Source: Escallonia rubra
Taxonomy: Eukaryota > Streptophyta > Magnoliopsida > Escalloniales > Escalloniaceae
Assembly (NCBI GenBank): GCA_033065855.1
Contig: JAVXUO010000098.1
Span: 216,547-280,546, forward strand
DNA length: 64,000 bases
Direction: 5' to 3'
Part shown: positions 35,000 to 45,709 of the stretch, in pieces
Position numbering within the stretch: position 1 is the stretch's first letter
Layout: each line of letters opens with the position of its first letter
Translations under genes and position numbers: made by a program
The notes under the pieces: model-generated
Database searches by the model: none
What the model was told of the DNA's origin: nothing
What the model saw: only the letters and a program-made list of their open reading frames with translations

Positions 35000-35990
35000 A
35001 AAAGAGACGCCAAAGCCTCAGCATGACCGAGCGTACGTGCTCCTTTCCACGAAGTCGCCTAAACCTTTGTCAAGTAGTTGCATAAGCCTCCATCGCGAGC
35101 CACACACTGCTTTGTCAAGGAGACACGTATGCCTTGCAGAGCACATGCAATTCTTTGGGTTCCTAGATCACTACTTATCAGCTCGAGCAAAAGAGCTATG
35201 ATGGAATCCCGCCTCTTTGTTTGTCAGACTGAGCAGAGATCCTTTAGATTCCTAGCCAGACCGAGCAGAGTAGTTATGATGGACTCCTGCCTCTCTGCTC
35301 GTTAGACCAAGTAGAGATCCTTTGGATTCCTAGTTCTCTGCTCGTTAGATCAAGCAAAAGAACTATGATGGACTCCTTCTCTTCGCTCACCAAACCAAGC
35401 AGATTAGCTCTTTCAGATTCTTAGTTCTCTTCTTGCAAGATTGGTCAGAAGAGCTCCAAATGACTCTTACCTTTTTTCTCGTCAAACCGAGCAGAGATCC
35501 TTCCGATTCCTAGCTCACTCCTCACCAGATCAAGCAGAAGAGCTTCGATGTACTCTTACCTCTCTTCTCATCAGACCAAATATATGAACTCTTTCGGATT
35601 CCCAGCTCACTGTTTGCCAGACCAAGCAGAACTTCCTATAGACTCCTACCACTTTGCTAGTCAGATCGAGTAGAGATTCTTCGGATTCCTAGCTCATTGC
35701 TTGCCCGACCGAGCAGGATAACCGCGATGAAATCCTTTCTCTCTACTCGTCAGGCCGAGCAAAGATCCTTTGGATTCCTAGCTCTTGCTCACCAGACTGA
35801 GCAGAAGAGTTGTGATGAACTCTTGCCTATCTGCTCCTGCCACTTTGCTAGTCACGCCGAGCAGATGAGATCCTTTGGATTCCTAGCTCATTGCTCACCA
35901 GACCGAGCGGATAAGTTGTGAGGGACTCTTAGCTCTCTGCTCATTAGACTGAGCATATGTGAGTTTTTGGATTCCTATAGCTCTCTGCGC
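35000..35990. repeat. Degenerate ~90-bp minisatellite
   Basis: About ten units built on AGATCCTTTGGATTCCTAGC, a GCTC(A/G)CCAGACCGAGCAGA part and a GATGGACTCCTGCC part. The GATTCCTAG landmark recurs near 35248, 35320, 35413, 35508, 35600, 35683, 35773, 35880 and 35968. ORFs across it are low-value. Confidence 0.8.
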
Positions 35991-35999
35991 AAAGTCTCA

Positions 36000-36199
36000 A
36001 TTGAAGCACATAACATACTAGGATTGAAGACCTGTTCCAAATGGACCCAAAATTATTTTTCCATATAAAAAGGCCTGGATGACCGTCCACCTTGAGGGCC
36101 ATTTTGGGTAGTAAATCATCTCTCTTTTTTCTCTCTCTCTCTCTCTCTCGCGCTCTCTATCTCTACACACACCAACAAAACACTCAACTCCTTGCACAT

Positions 36200-36247
<48 letters not shown>

Positions 36248-37240
36248 AAACAAACAAATACTGTCATGCCCTTTTTTCCTACCCCTCCCAAATCCCTCAT
36301 CACCATCACTTATTATGAATCAATGTGAGAAGACACTACCACTATCGCCATCGCTAAGATCACTCCCACATCAAGATTAAGCCATCCTAACGCTCCACCA
36401 CCGACCTTACCACTATAAAAAACTAAATATATGTGAAATCTTGATCAAGTGGACTGTGGTGTTGTGTGGTGGTTCCGTTATGGGGATAGGGATTGGGGAT
36501 TAGGGGCGAAGGGTGGCAAACTTTCTACAGGTGTTCTATATGTGGTGAGTGATTAGGGAAATAAGGGTAATAGGCACTATCGTGCGTGTATAGACGGGGT
36601 GATGTGAAGATAGAGCGTGGGTGTTATGATGGCATGAATGGGGAGGATGTTTCATGCACGTCATCGTGCGTGTTACTGTGTGTGTGTGTGTGTGTGTGTG
36701 TAGACGAAGGATGGGGAATTTGTATTGTGCGTTGTGATGGTAAGTGAATAGGGTAGCTGGTGGTGCACACCACCCCGTGTATGTGTGTGTGCGCGTGTGT
36801 GTTCTTGTGTGTGTTGTGCCAATGGGGTGATGGGGGGAAGGGGCGTGCGTATTGTGATGGTGGGTGAAGGGGCGGATAGTGGGTGCGTACCACTTTGTGT
36901 GGGTCGGTGTGTGTGCAGACATGGTGATGGGAGGATTGGGTTTGGGTTGTTTGTGTCCTCATGTGGGTGAATGAGGCGGATGGTGAGTGCGTGCCACCAT
37001 GCAAGGGTATATGTGTGTGTGTGGGAGTTGTGTGGTTGTGGTGGACAGTTGGGGGAAAGGTGGGGAGTGGCACCACCGTGTGTTCTGTGTTTGTATGTAA
37101 GAGAGAAAGAGAGGAACATATTTCTTGTTACCCAAAATGCTCCTCAAGGTGGATGACCAATGAGTTCTTTTGAAATGAAAAAATAATTTTGGGTCCAGTT
37201 GGAACTAATCCTCAACCTTAGGGTGTGACGTGTTTCAATT
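36000..37240. mobile_element. Long inverted-repeat (foldback/MULE-like) element
   Basis: The first roughly 115 bp (CTCAATTGAAGCACATAAC..., TGGACCCAAAATTATTTTTC, CCACCTTGAGGGCCATTTTG) recur inverted at 37120-37235 with moderate divergence. Between the arms are (CT)n at 36122-36150, (CA)n at 36205-36245, and GTGTG/GGTGG-rich DNA. No transposase is seen. A second partial copy is at 40577-41050. No target duplication was identified, so the class is inferred from the long inverted ends. Confidence 0.6.
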
Positions 37241-37329
37241 GAAACCTTAGGCTCTTAATTGAGAAACCGATGTAAACTTCAGGTGTTTTAGTGTAATTTA
37301 TCCAAGTTTTAATGCTCGGACTGATGTTT

Positions 37330-37670
37330 ACTTTCATCTTTATCAACATATTTTTCTACTCCTATCATTTTTTTCTTGCATTTGGTTGCTGAAACGTTTT
37401 CCTTTATATATGACATATGTCTTGATCGATTTTGCATGTAAAAGTCTAGTATTCACGCTATCTTTCAAATGCCAATTGTTGTATAACTTTTGTAATATGA
37501 TGGCTGACATGATTCATAGGAACCATTACCTCGTTGCTTAATTACAACTCTTCTTTGAACTAAAACTATGTTTCGTATCTTTGGCGAGAAATGGAACTGC
37601 AAATTTGATCTCAATTATACTTACAATATTTCATTTTTTTGCAGCTTCATTTGTTAGTAAAAATGCCTTC
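37330..37670. repeat. Duplicated unique-looking segment, copy 1
   Basis: About 340 bp that recur in the same orientation at 43540-43870. Shared blocks include AAGTCTAG(T/C)ATTCACGCT-like sequence, TTGATTCATAGGAACCATTA-like sequence and TCAGTAAAAATGC-like ends. It does not resemble the transposons around it. Confidence 0.7.
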
Positions 37671-37822
37671 GTGTTGGACATCATGGTGGTAATTATTCTT
37701 TTTATGTAAAATTCTGTTCTGTAACTCTTAACATTCTAATTTAACATTAAGTAATAAGTATTAAGCAAGTCCACCCTGATGTAATATTTTTAATCTGAAT
37801 TAATTTTTTAAGTGATACAATG

Positions 37823-38060
37823 TTAAGCTTTATCAAGAGCATTGAATTGAAAATCATTGAAAACTTCATGTTTTAAGTGCTTTATTGCTTTATAAAAAAC
37901 ACCCTTAGTCTCATCCTCATGTTCTTTCTTCCCCTTTCTTTTGAGGTTTTCTATTTTCTTGGCTATTCGGGCTTGTTCATTTGCGAAGGTTGCAAAACCA
38001 GTCTGAAAGTTCTTTTGTAACTCACTGATGATATGGACCAAATATGCCATTTGCGAGTAT
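37823..38060 (-). pseudogene. Tat gag N-terminal fragment (copy B)
   Basis: 75 codons open from the ATG at 38050: MAYLVHIISELQKNFQTGFA, then FANEQARIAKKIENLKRKGK. The same N-terminus is found in copies A (about 6060-5890) and C (63700-63540). Only this piece of the gene remains. Confidence 0.75.
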
Positions 38061-38229
38061 CCTTCGACTATTGAGGTTCGAGCGAGCTTCCAGGATGAAT
38101 TAGGATACTAACCACATTTAGCATTTACTGTATACAGAAATCTTTCAAAAATTTAATCATACATACCACATAGATCAAACTGGTGGGTTTATACCTCATG
38201 GGGGATGTGAAATAGACTAATTAGTTAAC

Positions 38230-38690
38230 AGGTTTAGTTTTGGATTTTCAAAAATATGGGGGATGAGAGTGACTAACCGTCCGGTCACCTAGGGGTGAAC
38301 CGATCGATTGGTCAGTATGTAATTTTTTTTTGGGAAGGACGGGTTCTAACTAACTGTCCGGTCACCTGGTAAGTGAACCGGCCGGTTGGTCAGTATATTT
38401 AGGGTTTGTTTTGGACAAAGTTCTCAGGTAGGAAGTGACTGACTAACCGGTTACTCAAAAAGGCGAACCTGCCGGTTGGTCAGTGGGTCTAAGGTTTGAT
38501 TCTGAAAATTTTTGGGGTAAAAATGGTTCTGACTAACCATCCGATCACTTAAAGAGTGAATCGTCCAGTTGATCAGTGGGTCTAAGGTTGGGTATGAAAA
38601 CACTTTTGGTGCAGGAGGTCACTTGTTGAGTGGATCGGCTTGTTGGTCAGTGGGTCTAAGGTTTGAGGTATAAGCCAGCCAGTTTCTCAT
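38230..38690 (-). repeat. Tandem repeats in the Tat 5' leader (copy B)
   Basis: Four to five units of about 90 bp with GACTAACCGTCCGGTCACCT and GAACCG(G/A)(C/T)CGGTTGGTCAG parts, as in copy A. The position relative to primer site and gag is the same. Confidence 0.75.
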
Positions 38691-39269
38691 TTTTGGTTAT
38701 GCACCTACTGACTAAACGTCTGGTTAGGAGAATGGAAAACGGGCCAGTTAGCCAAAGTATTCTCTCTTTTACGAGATTACCAGTTAGCTTACAGAATATT
38801 GGCTGGTTCCCCTGCCAATATGGCGTAGGCAAAAATAGTATTCTCCCAAGAAAGGGTAGAACACTGAATCTCAAAGCTGGTCTAAGGTCACTCTATCGGC
38901 TCGACTTGTACCATATACCTCACGCACGTAACTCAGGTAGTTAATGATGGGCGATGACTAGTACATGTATAAATCGTTTAATATACCAATAAATCAGGAT
39001 GTCCTTTAGTATGAGGCCTTGGAGCTGAGGATGCAGTCAAAAGTTCGTCTCTGAACTAGGAAGTTTGAGGGTTTTCAATCCTTGCTCTCGAGTAGGTGGG
39101 TTAGGGACAAATGTGCGCATGTATAAGGCATGAAATAAGAGCATATGTACCGCAATTGTATCACATTGCACGTATTATACAACAAAGAAAAAACAAAAAG
39201 ATCAAAAAGCAACTAAATTTTTTTAAGTCTTATCCTCTTAGTTTTTTAGTCCCCAGCTAAGTCGCCACT

Positions 39270-40576
39270 AAAGGAACCGCCTCAAAAAAATCTCTCGGAA
39301 ATAAAAAAAATTTAGGGAGTCGCCATCTTATTTAATTCAAATGAAAGAAAATAGGAAAACCTCAAAAATGACTCTAAAATTCCCAAATGACAATTAGTCT
39401 ATTGAAAACAGGGAAATGGGTTCGAGGACGAAGTTATACAGCGGGAAAGTGTTAGGTATCCGCCATACCCTTTCGATTTCTATTTCACTTCATTGGTCTT
39501 TTTGGCTTTTTTAACACATAACATGTAAGCATGCAATACAACTAACCAAATTTATGTCTAGATTATTGGCTTGGACTCAACACCATGGGTCAAATGAGCT
39601 ACGTATCCAGTCATACTACCCGGAATCAAAACTATCGTAATTCGAGTCTACTCTTATGGGAGGTGAGCTACATTTCAGTGTTAAACTTAGACTGAGAAAT
39701 AAAATGAAACTTTTTATGTTTTTTATGCTAGAATGGAAATGTGATCACTGGAAAGGGAACTAATTCTAGACTACTAAGCTAGAATAAAAAGCTGTAAAGT
39801 ATACCTCACGAGTTTGCTGGTGTAGACGATTTTGGAATATTTTGCTAAGGATCCACTATGCAACAGAATAAAAATTCTTTTTGAGCAAAATATGAAAGGC
39901 TAAGTTCTCTTAAGAGATGATACATCACTTCTAAGAGAAATGGTAGGATCAATCCAGGGAGAAGAAGCTCTGATCCGATCCTCGAAAATATAGGCCAAGG
40001 GCCCTATTTATAGTTGTCTGGGATGCCAGAAATGATAAAGCTGGCGATATGAATCAATGGTTTGATGATAAGACGTAATGTTTGATAAAAATCACATATT
40101 GACAAAAGTCAATTAACTGGCTGTTTGTCGAAAATCGGCCGATTCTTCCCATTATTTTGTAATAAATTTTCATGAATTTCGATGCATTCTCTGACCCTAA
40201 TTCGGTAGTTATCTCTAATTTTGTAGATGTGATGTACCAATTTCGATAATTATCTTCATAAATCATATAATCATTGATTTAATCACTTGCATCAAGGATA
40301 AATCACAAATAATTCCGTAAATCATGTAGACAAATCACAATATAGACAACTGGACTTGACTGAAATATTTGGATTGGACTGAGCCCAATTACTGAATAGA
40401 CAACTGGTTCGACCACTAGACTATTAGACAACATGACTGGACACCTGAACAAGACTCGACTAAATTAAATTAATTAGGTTATATTAGCTGGCCTAACCTT
40501 TAGTTATTATCTCTAATTAATTATAAAGCCCAACACTTATTTAATTAACGAAGACTCCATAAATAGGGTGCCTACC
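39270..40576 (-). repeat. LTR of Tat copy B
   Basis: 1,307 bp beginning two bases outside the primer site. It is similar throughout to 56109-58656 once that copy's nested LTR is removed. It contains no extra insertion and is the best reference LTR for the family here. Confidence 0.8.
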
Positions 40577-41050
40577 GGGGGATGGAGCATGGTTGTTGTG
40601 ATGGTTGGTGAATGGGCGGATGGTGGGTACGCACCACCAAGTGTGGGTCGGTGTGTGTGTGCACGTGCGTGCATACATTGTCATGAGAGGATTGGCTTTG
40701 GGTTGTAAGTGTCCTCATGTGGGTGAATAAGGCGCATGGTGAGTGCGCACCACCATGCGGAGGGTGGGGGGGGGGTGGGGGGGTAAGAGTTGTGCGTTTC
40801 TGGTGGGCAATTCTGGGAAAGGTGGGGGCGGAACCATGGTGTGTGTTCTATGTTTGTATGCAAGAGAGAGGGATAGAGAAATAGAGAGACGTATTATTTG
40901 TTGCCGAAAATGCCCCTCAAGGTAGACGACCACCTAGTTCTTTTCAAATGGAAATATCAACCCTAGGGTGTGATGTGTTTCAATTGAAACCTCAGGGTTT
41001 TATGTGAGAAACCGATGTAAACTTTAGGAGGTTTAGTGTTAAGGATATTT
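40577..41050. mobile_element. Partial second copy of the inverted-repeat element
   Basis: Matches about 36830-37310: GTGGGTCGGTGTGTGTG, GAGTGCGCACCACCATGC, then TTGCCGAAAATGCCCCTCAA and GGTGTGATGTGTTTCAATTG. The left half is missing at the junction with the copy B LTR. Confidence 0.65.
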
Positions 41051-41300
41051 TAATGACATGAAGTTGTTTAGTGTAGTTTTTAAACCAAACTGGTCTATTA
41101 TACAAGTTACTTTGGATACCCCCCCCCCATTAGGGCTTTTTTTTAAAGTTTTCCACCGATTGTCTGTTAAATAACAAATTATTGGTGTATCTCTGTCATC
41201 TATGAATAATGGATAAAGACTAACTTGTATTGTACCAGTATGGACATAATGATATCCTTCGATCTCTAAGGTATTGTTTTACTTTATTTGTCTCGTTTGT
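41051..41300. other. Short non-coding gap
   Basis: Contains a nine-C tract near 41122. No gene or repeat family was recognised. Confidence 0.4.
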
Positions 41301-43480
41301 CTCGAAAGGAATGTCTAATATTCTTTCTTCAGTTTGACCTACCGAGGTATCTCCTTCGGAGATTTCTATATTCATCTTACTTCAGAACATGAATATGGAG
41401 TTTTTGTATATTTCTCAAAACTTGATTTTAGGCATCTCCCAATGGTTTATAGTAGAACCATAAGTTTCTTCCTTAATTGATTCACTTTGACTAATTATGT
41501 TATTAGATAAGAGAATCATTTCTTTTTCATGGTCGTAGGTTTCTGACATCATAAAGATCGTCCTTACGCCTTTTAAAGTTTTGTTTAAATTTTTTTCTTC
41601 ATCTTATGCTGTTTCATCATCAGACACTTAGTCGTATTTTGAAATAAGCTCTTCTGCTTCGTCTTCAAAATCTAATTCGTATCTCCATGATGGCTCGTAT
41701 CTTTCTCCAATGAATAAAAACAATCTTATATTTTCTTTTCTTTTCTTACTTGGAAATTTATTTGCATAATGTCATTTTTCGCCACATAACAAACAACAAT
41801 CACACTGTTCTGGGGATTTTCTTTTTGGACATGAAGGTTTTTTATACAGAATATTAAATTTTTTTCTAATATATCTTCCCCATGGTTTTGGTTTTTCTGT
41901 CGATGAATTAAATTTTCTTTTCTGAAATGTTTTTAATTTGTTCACATATCTTTTTTGGTTTTCAAACTTTTTCTTCTCGAATTTTTTCTTCATGAAGTTT
42001 GGCTTTTTTTAGCTTCTGTAGTTGTTGACCATGCTTTCGAGTTTAGAACAACAGTCGTAACTCATATGAGCTTTTCATGTCTTTTATTGTCTGTCCTTCA
42101 GTATAATATTTCTTTAGAACTTCTACAACTGCTATTCTCTTAAGGAATCGCAAAACATTCCATCATTTAAGAGTTTAACAAATTATTTTTATGTTAACTC
42201 TTCCCATGGTTCGGGGAGTTTGGCAATATATTGCTTTTGCCAATAAAGGCTGTCTCTGAGTTCGAACTTGTAAAAATAATTTTTAAATTCACAAGTGTAA
42301 TTTTTAAAATAGCATATATCGCATATTTGTAGTTTTGTCAAATTTGTGAAAGCACTTCTTTCTTGAATATATATATTATTTATAGATGTTCTGAAAAACT
42401 CTCGTTTGAAGTTATCTACATAAAACTTTATCAATTCTTCATAAATATTAAGCTTGCTCTGGGCTTCAATTATCCTTTCGTTATCTGCTATGCTATTCCA
42501 GAACCTAACTTCATTTGCTTGCAGGGTTGCTCGAATAAAATGTTTCATAAAATGTCTTTCTGTTAAATTACCACCTATATTGACAATTCTTAAAACTTGT
42601 GCCCAATTATCGGTTATTTAATTTCTTCAATATATGAAATACAATTGATATCAAGATATATGCCGTATTGATTTACGAGCTCATTTCTTCCATTCATAGA
42701 GACAAATTCTTGTTTTAAATTTATCCTTATAGGGACGTTGCTAAATTTAGAATTTCTTTCTAAATTTAATTTTGGATTCCACACTCCTACATAACTTGGA
42801 TCGCTTTCTCCGCTCCATAAATTCATACTAGCAAACGCTATATTTACTTCTGATATGACTTTTTTTTTCTTCTTGTGTATGTTGCTGTTCTTTTAGAACA
42901 ACTCGATCTATTTCATCCATCATTGGGTTTTTCAATGATTTTTCTTTTTCTACTTTGTCTAAGTAGTCGTTTATTATTTTTTTCTATTTCTTCTGTACTT
43001 ATTCCCTTTACGAGATATTTTGTGTCTTTTGAGCCACTAGAAGAGGATTTTCTTTCGCCTTCGGTACCACTGTATGCTATAACTTCTTCAAATACATATG
43101 AAGTTTCTTTGCTATAGTATTTACTGGTAGTGTCATAACTTTCAAAGTTTGATAAGAAGTTATCTGAGTTTAGGACGTGGTTTTCACTTCCTAACCCTTT
43201 ATCTGAATTGTGTAATTCAGTTAATATCTGAGATGTTATCTTATTTAGAGTTCTACAGATATTTAAAGTTTCATGAGATACATCCATTATTTGACTTAAT
43301 AATCCTGTTATCACAGTTTTTCCAACTCCATGGTCTAAGTGTATAATTGTCATATGATTTAATAAATAAGGAATTTTCATGAGTTTTTCGATTGAATCTC
43401 GCCTTTGATTAGGCTCTGATACCAATTTTGTATGGCCAAATTCTCCTTTGGTCAGAAATGACATGTTCTAATCTTGAGAG
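41300..43480 (-). mobile_element. Endogenous pararetrovirus remnant (caulimovirid-like), partial and broken
   Basis: Minus strand. An initiator-Met-type primer site complement (GCTCTGATACCA at 43413-43424) lies within the first open frame (43464-42913). Further broken open frames follow at 42826-42614, 42548-42189 and 41993-41772. The last is Lys-rich and leads into a zinc-knuckle-like stretch of the kind found in caulimovirid coat proteins. An acidic region with stops lies beyond (41700-41600). Reverse transcriptase was not found. Frames are interrupted many times, so it is a fossil. Family assignment is from gene style and the knuckle, not from a polymerase. Confidence 0.55.
41740..41993 (-). 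pseudogene. Coat-protein-like Lys-rich region with defective zinc knuckle
   Basis: 73 open codons with a Lys/Arg-rich tract then CDCCLLCGEK. The frame meets a stop inside the knuckle; after it HYANKF shows Phe where the final Cys would be expected. A basic stretch before a CCHC knuckle is the known arrangement in caulimovirid capsid proteins. Not functional. Confidence 0.55.
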
Positions 43481-43539
43481 GGGTCAATTTTAGTCTTTTA
43501 AGAAATATGAATGGTTTTAAGTGAACTGCGTTAAAGTTG

Positions 43540-43870
43540 AGGGGTTGAAAATGATATTTACCTAAGTTTTAATTCTCTGCATTTGGTCGCTATAATATTT
43601 ACTTATATATCCAATACATTTGTCTTGATTTTGCATGCAAAAGTCTAGCATCCACGCTCTCTTTGAAATGCCAAATTGTTGTATAACTTCAATAATAATA
43701 AGGCTGACTTGATTCATAGGAACCATTAGCTCGTTGCTCAATTATCACTCTTCTTTGACTGAAAAACATGTTTTGTATCTTTAGCGACAAATGAAACTGC
43801 AAATTTAATTTCAATATTCTTACACTATTTCCAATTTTCGCAGCTAATTCAGTTGTCAGTAAAAATGCAT
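43540..43870. repeat. Duplicated unique-looking segment, copy 2
   Basis: Direct-orientation partner of 37330-37670, with small indels throughout. It lies between the pararetrovirus remnant and the citrate-binding-like gene. Confidence 0.7.
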
Positions 43871-43916
43871 CTGTATGCAGCACAACGCGTGAAGACTAGT
43901 AAAAATAATTAAACAT

Positions 43917-43945
<29 letters not shown>
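43917..43945. repeat. (GA)n microsatellite
   Basis: About 14 GA units downstream of the citrate-binding-like gene's stop. Confidence 0.95.
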
Positions 43946-43947
<2 letters not shown>

Positions 43948-44280
43948 GAGAAGGTATATTTCAACATCTCATAACATATAAAAGACGTGGTTAAATCCGT
44001 GAATATATGGAGTCATGGAGAGAAAAAAAAAACAAGTATATACTTCCCCAGATCCTCTCTTAAAATCCCTTCTAAAATTTCACAATTTCATTTTGCATTT
44101 TTCAAGTAGTAATTCAAGTTACATAAAAATCCTCTTTAACTGAAATCTCCTCTCAAATTTGTAGCCAAACTGTTTCTTAATATGGTGGTGGCCCAAAGTG
44201 AAACGAATGACAAAGAAAAACAAAACAAACTTATTCATTAGTTCAATTTAGTCATCCAACGAAGAAGTATCCAAGCTAAG

Positions 44281-45609
44281 CTATCTAGAGCATTTCTTAA
44301 GCACTTTGATTCCCTTCCACCTAGACTCCATATAGTATGAACGGCCTTTTCCTGAATACACGCCACATTTGAAGTAATGAAATGTTCCCCCTCGACCTGG
44401 TGCTTCAATCTTGAGAATGCCATCAACGTAAACCTTTACAGTGCTGGTATCTACGTCGTGGATAACATTCAGCCGAAACCACCTTCCATAAATGCATGGT
44501 ACAAGGACTTGGCGGCCGTAGTACGAGAGCGTGCCGTTTTCTACTAGTAGCATCAAGGTCGTGGCATGAGGTCTTGCCCCGAATACCTGCATGATGCACA
44601 CACCAGACGTCCCTTCTGGGATATATCCATAGCCTTCGAATTGCCAAACACCAGAATTGTAGTCATGTCCCTGAGAGGTGAATAAAGATCATAAGATGGT
44701 GCCTTCTGTCTAGGGCTTAGGAAGTTAAGGTAAAGTGAAGGAAAAAGCCAAACTTCAGCTCCATGCTGCAGAAAGAAGCTCTAGAATTCTTGTCTCGTGA
44801 AAAAGTCAAAAGAATTCTTGTGCAACTGTTAAATTTTACGTTTTCTCAGTCATGGACTAAAGTTTTGACATGAAATTCTTGGAACGGCCAAAGTGTTCTA
44901 CATGAAACCAATTGGACGTATATTTGCGTGTTTTTTCTTCTTGGAAAAGACTGCAACTAATCGAAATGTTAGTAACTACAAGGAAATGTTTCTTACAATA
45001 ATCCAAGGGAAACAGAAACTCTAGCAATTGTTTTAATCCATGATCACAATTTAAGAAGCTAGGAGTGCATTTCCATCAGCATATTATTGACACCTTGAAC
45101 TATTTTCGACTTTATCTGGAAAGCAAGTGTGCCAATATCACACAAGAATTCAAAGCCTTCAAATAGGCTCATTTTCTACAGACTTACGCATTCTTTTCTA
45201 GGTTTGAGGTCCTCTTACTTTTTTGACTACTTCTTGAAGCTCGACGTGAATATAAAACCTACGCCGATGATGCAATTTGATAAGCAAAACGAACGTGAAA
45301 GTAATTCAACGAACATTGTTATGGGTTCGAACAGCTTACATTTATACGAATCTCAGTACGTGGACCAGTTTGGCTGGTAGGGGTGTGAGGCTTATCAGTT
45401 TCGAACACCCACAACTTATGGACACCATCAACGAAGCTGTATCGTTGATCTTCTGGGACATCATAGGGCCTCTGAATTACAAAATTTGACTGGTTTAGAG
45501 GGAGAGAAACGAAATGTCTAGTGGGATCGACAGGTCCCCAAGCTACTGTTTGGTAACAAACAAGGCAAAGAAGGATTGAATACGACAGGAAAAGAAAGGA
45601 AGAAGTCAT
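44281..45609 (-). CDS. Citrate-binding-protein-like secreted protein (alginate-lyase-2 fold)
   Basis: Two exons on the minus strand: 45609-45340 (90 codons) and 44670-44281 (129 codons plus stop), 219 residues, the usual family length. The intron (45339-44671) starts GTAAGC and ends CTCTCAG, phase 0. Residues 1-24 form a hydrophobic signal peptide (MTSSFLFLSYSILLCLVCYQ), so the product should enter the secretory route or vacuole. Family blocks: FVIQRPYDVPEDQRYSF, RTEIRIN at the exon join, GVWQFEGYGYIPEGTSGVCI, RWFRLNVIHDVDTSTVKVYV, YFKCGVYSG and YMESRWKGIKVLKKC. Against polysaccharide lyase 7 motifs, RTEIR and YFK.GVY are kept but the catalytic Q(I/V)H reads QVF, as expected for a binding rather than lytic protein. 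No stops or frameshifts; the only intact host gene seen. Ligand is inferred from family naming. Confidence 0.9.
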
Positions 45610-45692
45610 TCTTCTTCAGCCTCGTAGGAAGTAGATAGGAAAGGAAAGGTGACAAGGAGATAGAAATGTAGAGCAACTGTGCTCGGTACTAC

Positions 45693-45704
45693 ATATATAT
45701 ATAT
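45693..45704 (-). promoter_or_regulatory. Probable TATA box of the citrate-binding-like gene
   Basis: Minus-strand TATATATATATA run 84-95 bp upstream of the start codon at 45609, leaving room for a short 5' leader. Assigned by position and sequence only. Confidence 0.5.
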
Positions 45705-45709
45705 ACACA

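Larger units (their letters stand above)
37890..40576 (-). mobile_element. Tat-lineage Ty3/gypsy fragment, copy B (gag start, leader, 5' LTR)
   Basis: Minus strand: LTR 39270-40576, primer site 39248-39267, leader with tandem repeats (38230-38690), and the gag N-terminus at 38050-37890. Left of that the element is cut. It aligns with copy A across 5900-7660 and with the last copy across 63540-64000. The LTR end reads GGGTGCCTAC rather than the usual TGT(C/A)TACA-type end, so the extreme end is mutated or trimmed. Confidence 0.85.

Noticed and set aside
36536..37173. His/Thr-rich ORFs of 128-150 codons
   Set aside because: By-products of GTGT/GGTG simple sequence in the inverted-repeat element.
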